Below, piece after piece: positions 42,256-48,428 of a stretch of 48,428 bases of DNA. The stretch lies in assembly GCA_950295325.1 (NCBI GenBank), contig OX485804.1:55802001-55850428 (forward strand). Direction: 5' to 3'. The notes beneath the pieces are model-generated. The model ran no database searches. It had not been told where the DNA came from and saw only the letters and a list, made by a program, of their open reading frames with translations. Position numbers and translations under genes: made by a program. The stretch's first letter is position 1. Each line of letters starts with the position of its first letter. Origin of the DNA: Polytrichum commune (taxonomy: Eukaryota > Streptophyta > Polytrichopsida > Polytrichales > Polytrichaceae).

Positions 42256-45200
42256 GTCGTTCCGGACTTGCTACTTAATGTAAAGTTCTATAATATTTTT
42301 CAAGCAATATTTAGTTACTCGCTTCTCTAGGCCACATCAACTATACAACGTCAACAAAATTGGTACAACACTTTGTCTAAGCCTTCAACCTAAGTTTTTC
42401 CCCTCAACCCTCTCCTACTCTTCCTACCTTGGCACACAATTCGTGAAAAACATCAATTCCAAGTGCATTGATGTTACCTAACAATGATTTGTCCTTCAGG
42501 CGTTGTTGTGGCATTACCAAGCTTTGTGTCTTGATTATATCATCTCAATCTTGAAAAACATGTTGGTCACTTGGAAGTTCAATGCGTTGAGCAACCGATT
42601 CGGGCATGACAACATGCTCATTTTAAACACTCAAACTTAATGTTGAATGCTTGTTGAGGATTCTCCGAAATGAAATTATCACCCGTGCGCAAAAGAACCA
42701 ACATGTATGTAAACAGTCAGAAAAAGCAAAAGCTCCCTCATATCCACTTCTATTTCTATCTCACAATTAGAAGAGTATAATGATCCTACACACCAAGCAT
42801 ACTTCACGATACCAAGTGCTTGGCAATGGACCCCAAAGATACCATTTTGTCGAATATTTGATCATAATCTACAAATAATCCATAGAATAGCAACCATCTC
42901 CTCACTCGATGACACATCCAAGGAGGATGACTCGATTCGCGTTCCCTTTGGTTTCTTGATTTATGGAAATGTCACATTCGGTTACATGTCACACATTCCG
43001 AGTGGGTGTGGACTAATTCAACCTTGTCGTGTCCCACTAGATTAAGGCAAAGTCCTTTATTGTGGAATATGTTCTCAAAAACCCAATAAGTTTAAACCAA
43101 TGTTGGTTAAGGTGGGATAGTAATGCACCACCCACAAATTATTTCATTTGCCCACCAACCTAGTGGGAGTCTAGTAGCATCATTCAATAATATCATGCAT
43201 ACCTCCAAGTGTTCTATCAAATTCCTTATTCTTAAAGGCTAACCAATGTTAACTACTCAACCCAAGAAAGCTTGAGGTGGAACCCCATATCTTTGACCCT
43301 TCCACCCTCCCCAACATTGCTTTCAAGAAAATACTCACATAAGTTAGATTAGAGCCCCTTTTCATCTACCCTTTGTTCCTCTCGTATATAATGTTCAAAA
43401 AATATACAAAAGCTTATCAATCTTTGTGCAACACGTGCATCTTCATTGATGACCATGCGGTACATGCAAACTTATTTACCCAAAAAAAAAGTAAAAATAT
43501 ATGGTCTTGCTCTTAAAGGTGCACAATTTCTAGGACCGTTCAATCCCCATGAAGCAAATTGAGTCGTGATGACTCCTCTCCAAAGTGAAAGTCAAGCCAC
43601 GATTTCCATCAATTGTCATTCCTTGTAGAAATCATGACTCAACTTTTACTATCAAGAGGTGTCCAAAGTCACAAAGAGCCTCATCTAGTAGGAGACTTAT
43701 GCAAAAACCATATCCAACAGCTAATAGATGAAGGAATCAATAGTGTGGGTCCTAGTTAAGAAGTTTCTCATACTAATTATATGCCTTCTCTTAAGAAATC
43801 ATATGACGCCTTGTTGGACTTGGAGCCATAGGTGATAAACAAGTTCAGCACTTTGGTGCCAAAATGTTACTTTTTTGAGGTGACACCTGGGATTTTCTGC
43901 GAGGTCCGACTTGTAGAAAAATGGCACGTGGCACTGCTAAAAAAAGGATAAATTTGTGTCAAAAAGGTTTATCGCCTACAGTGCTCAAATATCGGATTAA
44001 TTGGTGTCAAACATGCTTACTATCTACAATACTAGTGGTGGGCAAATCAACAATTTTAAGAGAGGTGTGTATATGATATAACGAAAGGGACACCACCAAT
44101 ACAATTCAAGAATATGTGCCAGTGGTTGGAAGAGGCAATGTAATCATTAATCAGTGGGTTTAAATTTCCAAATCATCTTGCAGTAATCATGTGGCTACTC
44201 AAAAAGCGTAACTTTTTAAACCTCGTCTACCTTAGCAAGCATGAATTATTAGTAAACCACATCACAAAGTTTCATCAAGAATGGATGTCCCTAACGCACA
44301 TCAAGTAATCTCAACAGCATCCCAGAGATATTCAATGCACCTTTGGACTGCAACATGAAGAGGATAGAAACTCATCCACGTTTACAGACATGCAAACACC
44401 AAATTATTCTTGTTCTTTTAACCTTTCTGCGGTGGCAATGCAATGATGAACAGAAACCAGACTCTGCTCTAGAAATACCCCATCCAGCATGGCACATGCT
44501 GTAGAATATCCTATTCACATGGTTGACCCACCAATCAGACCCACAAATCAGAGTTAGGATCTAGAAAGCAACCTCCTCTATAATTTGCCACATATCCTTC
44601 CCTCCAAAGACCGAATGGACTGACGATTAGATTCTGTACAGATACATTTGTACAGTGACACTTTCTACAGCCTTCCTTGGGTTACTGTATCCATAAAGAA
44701 AAGTATGGCCAATTGACAAGAGATCTCATCATACCATTATGACAATCTATACCATGCAATCTGATTTCCTTAGACAGCAGAAGGATCAATAACAAGATCC
44801 AGATGCCTGGACAACAATATTGTCAATAAAGTGTTCCCAAATATGTGTCCAAAATGAAATAACTCTCCTCGAAATTCTTGAGGTGGTGGTGCTTATCTAC
44901 CATATTTACAAAAAGCAGTGTACAAGTAGACGTGGCCGGAATAGGATATAATAGGAGAACCTGCTTGCAAAACCATATGCTGGGAGTACCCAGACCCACA
45001 CTCCATGAAAGCCAGCCCACTACTGGTGGTCCAAGGACTGAGTCGAGCATTGGCCTCGAAAGTGGCAGCAGCACCTATTTTTTGCAAAATGAGTCCATGG
45101 AATATACAGCATCACAGCAGCAGTGACTAATTGCTTGCCTCATTTCTTCTTCTTTTTCGGAGAGCCCTACAAGCACAGATCAAAGGAATCGAATTCTAAC

Positions 45201-45460
45201 TCTTTGCTGTAAAGTTTAGTATCAAGTACGTTTACTAATGCCCTGGAACATGGAACAACAATTAGTGTCCTAATTCTCCAATTTGAAAATTAGTAGTTAG
45301 CCACTATATCATGTCACTCATACATCAGAAGGACCATGTCATATATACATGTAGCTGGCGTGCATTGGCTACACCATGTAGGATAAAGGAGTATTTACTA
45401 ATCTCTACAATGAACTCTTCCACAATAAAATGTGCTGGCAGTCAGCGTCCTCCACCTAAA
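42256..45460. other. No gene recognised; includes probable MINDY 3' UTR
   Basis: No ORF of note in 42256-44800. A loose duplication of about 55 bp (TTGGTGTCAAA blocks) lies near 43950-44030. The last several hundred bases before 45460 should contain the 3' UTR of the MINDY-like gene, but no minus-strand AATAAA close to the stop was found. Overlapping ORFs at 44823-45126 on both strands are not supported. Confidence 0.45.
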
Positions 45461-45900
45461 CTACATTATGGTGCACTGCTTTTCCTTCTTGACAGGATCC
45501 GGCTTTGGCGTTGATGGTTTTGCTGGTCCCTGCAAGGAGAAACTCTAACTGTGAGCCAGCTCTAAGCTTAATTTAAAGAAACTCATAAGTTAAATTGCAG
45601 TCCAGGAGCATCCTTGCTCAAAACTACAACACAAGGAGTTTTGTGTGATAGTTTCACCAGTAATTGCATGCGCATCCTTCCCCTGCTGCCCCAAATGCCC
45701 AAGACCAGCCACATCCGACCAAAACTTGGGAAGAGGCAAATTCATGACTGAGATATGGAGATCAAACTCTGGTGAATATTTGACTTACGATTACCATGCG
45801 AGTAGCCCCAAGTGTTGAAGCTTGTCGTGGTGGCACTGAGGAACCAGAGGATGCAGGTGCCCGTGCTTGTTGCTGTTGCTGTTGTTGCTGTTGTTGCTGC

Positions 45901-45937
<37 letters not shown>

Positions 45938-48428
45938 CCAACTCTTGCTGCTGGAGGGCCAAAGCTAGCTGAAGATCAGAACTGTCATGAACAAGGCCCA
46001 CTGTCATATGTTCAGTACAAGTGATACTTGTTTGCTTGTTTGCAGTAGTCATAACGTGCTGGAGCTTTCTTCACACATGAGCCTCCTCATGAAAGAACTG
46101 ACCTTCATTACATTCAAAAGTGATGAATTTCCTAGAACACAAGAAATATGATACAACATGTGAGAGAATACTTACTCCTCATCCACAACATTACGTGAAG
46201 ATATGTAGTCCTGTAAGACAGTATAACACCATCAAAGTATCAGTACAGGTTTATGACAATTGCTGACCAATCAAATTAGACTACATTGTGTACTCACGCT
46301 CAGTGAATATGGAAGGAATCTGTAGACCTTTCTTTCTTCCAAATTACAAAACTAAGCATTCTCTTCAAAATTCTTCAGGTATATGAACATAACTGGAACA
46401 GAGTTGAATGAAACAGAATTCCCAATTTGCAACACCAATTCAAAACACGAGTCTCTCAGCTGCTATTCATGTCATGCAAACCTCAGTCCCACAGAGTAAA
46501 GTTAAATGGTCCAAAATCAGCTTTATCTTCACAGTTCAAGATAAGGGATGTTGAAGACATACTGCAGTTTCAGCAACAGCAACCTGCTCATTCCACGTGC
46601 CATTGTGCTCCTCTGCTGTAAAAGGTGTAAAATCCCCTTTCAAAAAAACTGTATCCCCATCAACCTGCAACAAAATGAACAACCAAAGACAAGATGTCAA
46701 TTTTTGAGCTTCAGCAATCATATCACTGTAAACTAAACGAAAACATATACAATTCATTACTGACAGTCATAATAATGATCTGCAGATAATAGAATAGAGG
46801 AGAGGAAAGATGTGGACCACCTACCGAATCCAACTGCTCCCAAACTACAGGTTGGTGTAAATATCCCTGGTCACTCGCTAGTAATAAAAGTTTCCCCTGC
46901 CTCTGTAAAAAGAAACCCAAACTATATAGTTAGCAGCTGCACTTGTTATGCATTCCTCTTCTCGCCTCAAATGACTTCAGCCCAAACATACACAACTTGA
47001 TATTGAAGAGAAAAAGTGATAGAATATTTCAAAAGGACCTGGTTTTCATCTCCTCGGATGCATTATCAAATACATATACCTCTTGTCTCCTGGTGAAATC
47101 AAGGAAGACACAGCTTCTTACCTTGAACATGGTGCTGAAGTGATTGTTGCGGAAGAATACACACAATTCAAGCTCTTTAAGGTTTTCAACCAAGCCAAAC
47201 AACCTACAATACAAAGCATAAGAGTCACATTATGTGGTTGAATCCTATCTTTGCTGCACAATACAAAAAAATTTATCATTCTTTTTCATTTCATGGTAAA
47301 GGGTAAACAAATACAATACAACCCATAGGCAATAATCAGGTAGGGAAAAATTAATTCAAGACTTTAGAAAAGTTTTACGTGTCACTATTCTACTGGATCG
47401 ACTGCTACAAAAGCCTATGTTGTCAACTCAAAAAAATAGCATTTCAGCACCAAAGTGTTGAACCTGCTTACTACAGGTATGAAATTGCATACTCAGATAA
47501 TAATCACCACCCAATTAAATCAGAATTGTGGCCTTTTAAGATTGTGCCATTTATCCTCCACCATAATTAATTACCATAGTAGAAGGATGGTTGTTACTAG
47601 TTAGTAACTTGTGGTCCAGACTTACCCACAGATTGTCAATTGGCTCGCATTACCATACAGAAAGTTTTCAATAATTGTCCCTACAAAAACAGGTTGCACC
47701 ATTATATTGGGTTGTTCCCAAGTACAAATTGGAATCAGTCAGTGACAACCTCAGTGGGGCCAATTGCAATCAACCAATCTCACTTTCAAGACAAAGAACC
47801 ATCTGAACAGTTTGAACTCTCTCTCTTGGCATACATTATTCACATCACGCTTAGCAGCTCCTACAAATAATTTACTGCTTCTGCTGTGTGCTTTTCAACT
47901 TGAAGAATATATAATACATACTTTTGGATGGCCTGTGTACTGGAGCATTATTGCTCTGAGAGTAAAACTGTGTATAAACAACAACTCTCCAAACTTCAAA
48001 GACTAAGGAAATTACAACATACCAGATTAAGACTTGATCAACAAAGTACATGTCAGTACCAATAACTGCTGGTGCATACTAACCTTCTCGGTCAGAAATA
48101 GTAACTGTCTGCTTCAGTGAGCCCTGCATGTTCCTCAAATGTGACTGCTCATGATCAGGTTCACTTCCACTGGCTTGCTCTGCCAGAATGACCTCCCCTT
48201 CATACAAAGGTTCTTTATCTCCATAATTGGAACCCCCCTGATTAGCCAAATCATCTTCACCCTCATATAAAGGCTCCTCATCCTCCAATCCTGAGCTGCC
48301 TAGACTTCGTGAGCTACAAGAACTTCCTGGTCCATGGGAATGAGGTTGCTTTCTGTGCTCTACACGTGAGCTAAGTGATGATAAAGCTTCCTGTTCAGCC
48401 CTATCCAAAGGTCCTTGTACAATAGAAT
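45461..48428 (-). CDS. MINDY-1/2-like deubiquitinase (DUF544/FAM63), C-terminal part, cut by the window end
   Basis: Exons on the minus strand: 48084-48428 (open at the window edge), 47626-47680, 47122-47203, 46825-46902, 46563-46664, 46176-46210, 45789-45981, 45461-45529. Introns are GT..AG and all phases fit. The VFFRNNHFSTM motif carries the catalytic His of MINDY proteases. It is followed by LLLLASDQGYLHQP, VVWEQLDSVDGDTVF and GDFTPF, the usual order in the family. These enzymes trim K48-linked ubiquitin chains. The helix DSDLQLALALQQQELEQ looks like a ubiquitin-binding MIU and runs into about 25-30 glutamines. The protein ends in CTIM, a possible CaaX prenylation box that would tether it to membranes. 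The catalytic Cys and Gln should be encoded beyond 48428. The visible N-terminal exon is acidic and low-complexity, with a repeated EPLYEGE motif. The donor at 45788 (GTAAGT) could be replaced by one 6 bp earlier in the transcript without changing frame. Confidence 0.92.
45865..45937 (-). repeat. CAG/CAA tract coding polyglutamine in the MINDY-like gene
   Basis: The minus strand reads mixed CAG and CAA codons, giving an uninterrupted glutamine run directly after the MIU-like helix and before the ARAPASSGSS linker. CAA interruptions make the tract less prone to slippage than pure CAG. It lies within the penultimate exon. Confidence 0.9.

Noticed and set aside
44823-45126. ORFs on both strands downstream of the MINDY-like stop codon
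   Set aside because: They overlap on opposite strands and fall in the likely 3' untranslated region; no domain is seen.
45812-46024. Plus-strand ORF rich in Val and Ala
   Set aside because: It is the antisense shadow of the polyglutamine exon of the MINDY-like gene.

Overview
This is a gene-poor, A/T-rich stretch of a plant nuclear genome. The evidence is two intron-rich genes with GT..AG introns of a few hundred bases to about 1 kb, a nest of degraded transposable elements of classes common in land plants, and no prokaryotic operon structure. The species cannot be fixed from the sequence. The heavy load of old, diverged repeats and the LINE type suggest a large-genome land plant, perhaps a fern, lycophyte or gymnosperm, but that is a weak inference.

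Two protein-coding genes can be rebuilt exon by exon, both on the minus strand. At 32899-39406 nine exons join in one continuous frame of 515 codons plus stop to give a PhoD-type metallophosphatase with an N-terminal signal or anchor helix and a C-terminal hydrophobic tail. At 45461-48428 eight exons encode the C-terminal part of a MINDY-1/2-like (DUF544/FAM63) K48-ubiquitin deubiquitinase. It has the catalytic-His motif, a ubiquitin-binding MIU-like helix, a long polyglutamine tract and a C-terminal CTIM box. Its 5' part, with the catalytic Cys, lies beyond the window end.

The remainder is mostly repeats. 1-8.3 kb: a hAT-type MITE with an 8-bp target duplication, a PIF/Harbinger-like MITE, a LINE 3' fragment and several dispersed repeats. 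8.3-10.3 kb: a purine-skewed, unidentified block with recurring GGCWATNGCC-like motifs. 10.4-14.5 kb: an LTR-like shared segment, a 234-bp tandem duplication and a second hAT MITE. 13-23 kb: a cluster of about seven copies of a 200-300 bp element rich in AACCGGTT-like motifs. 23.9-25.1 kb: a degenerate tandem array of about 208-229 bp units. 25.3-26.6 kb: a nested cluster with a tRNA-type SINE (16-bp duplication) inside a repeat next to an 842-bp foldback element. 28.3-32.4 kb: a PIF/Harbinger-like MITE with TAA duplication, a 129-bp hairpin and a LINE remnant with a YVDD motif interrupted by a MITE. 33-39 kb: the PhoD gene, whose introns carry repeats and a near-perfect 64-bp-arm hairpin. 40.2-42.1 kb: another PIF/Harbinger-like MITE and a 711-bp pogo-like element that keeps the last part of its transposase with a PCNA-binding-like C-terminus.

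The two genes do not form a pathway together. I found no wholly new multi-gene system. The best leads are the pogo derivative with an intact C-terminal transposase ORF, the intronic hairpin, the 842-bp foldback, and repeated C/G homopolymer expansion inside particular repeat copies. All alignments were made by eye.
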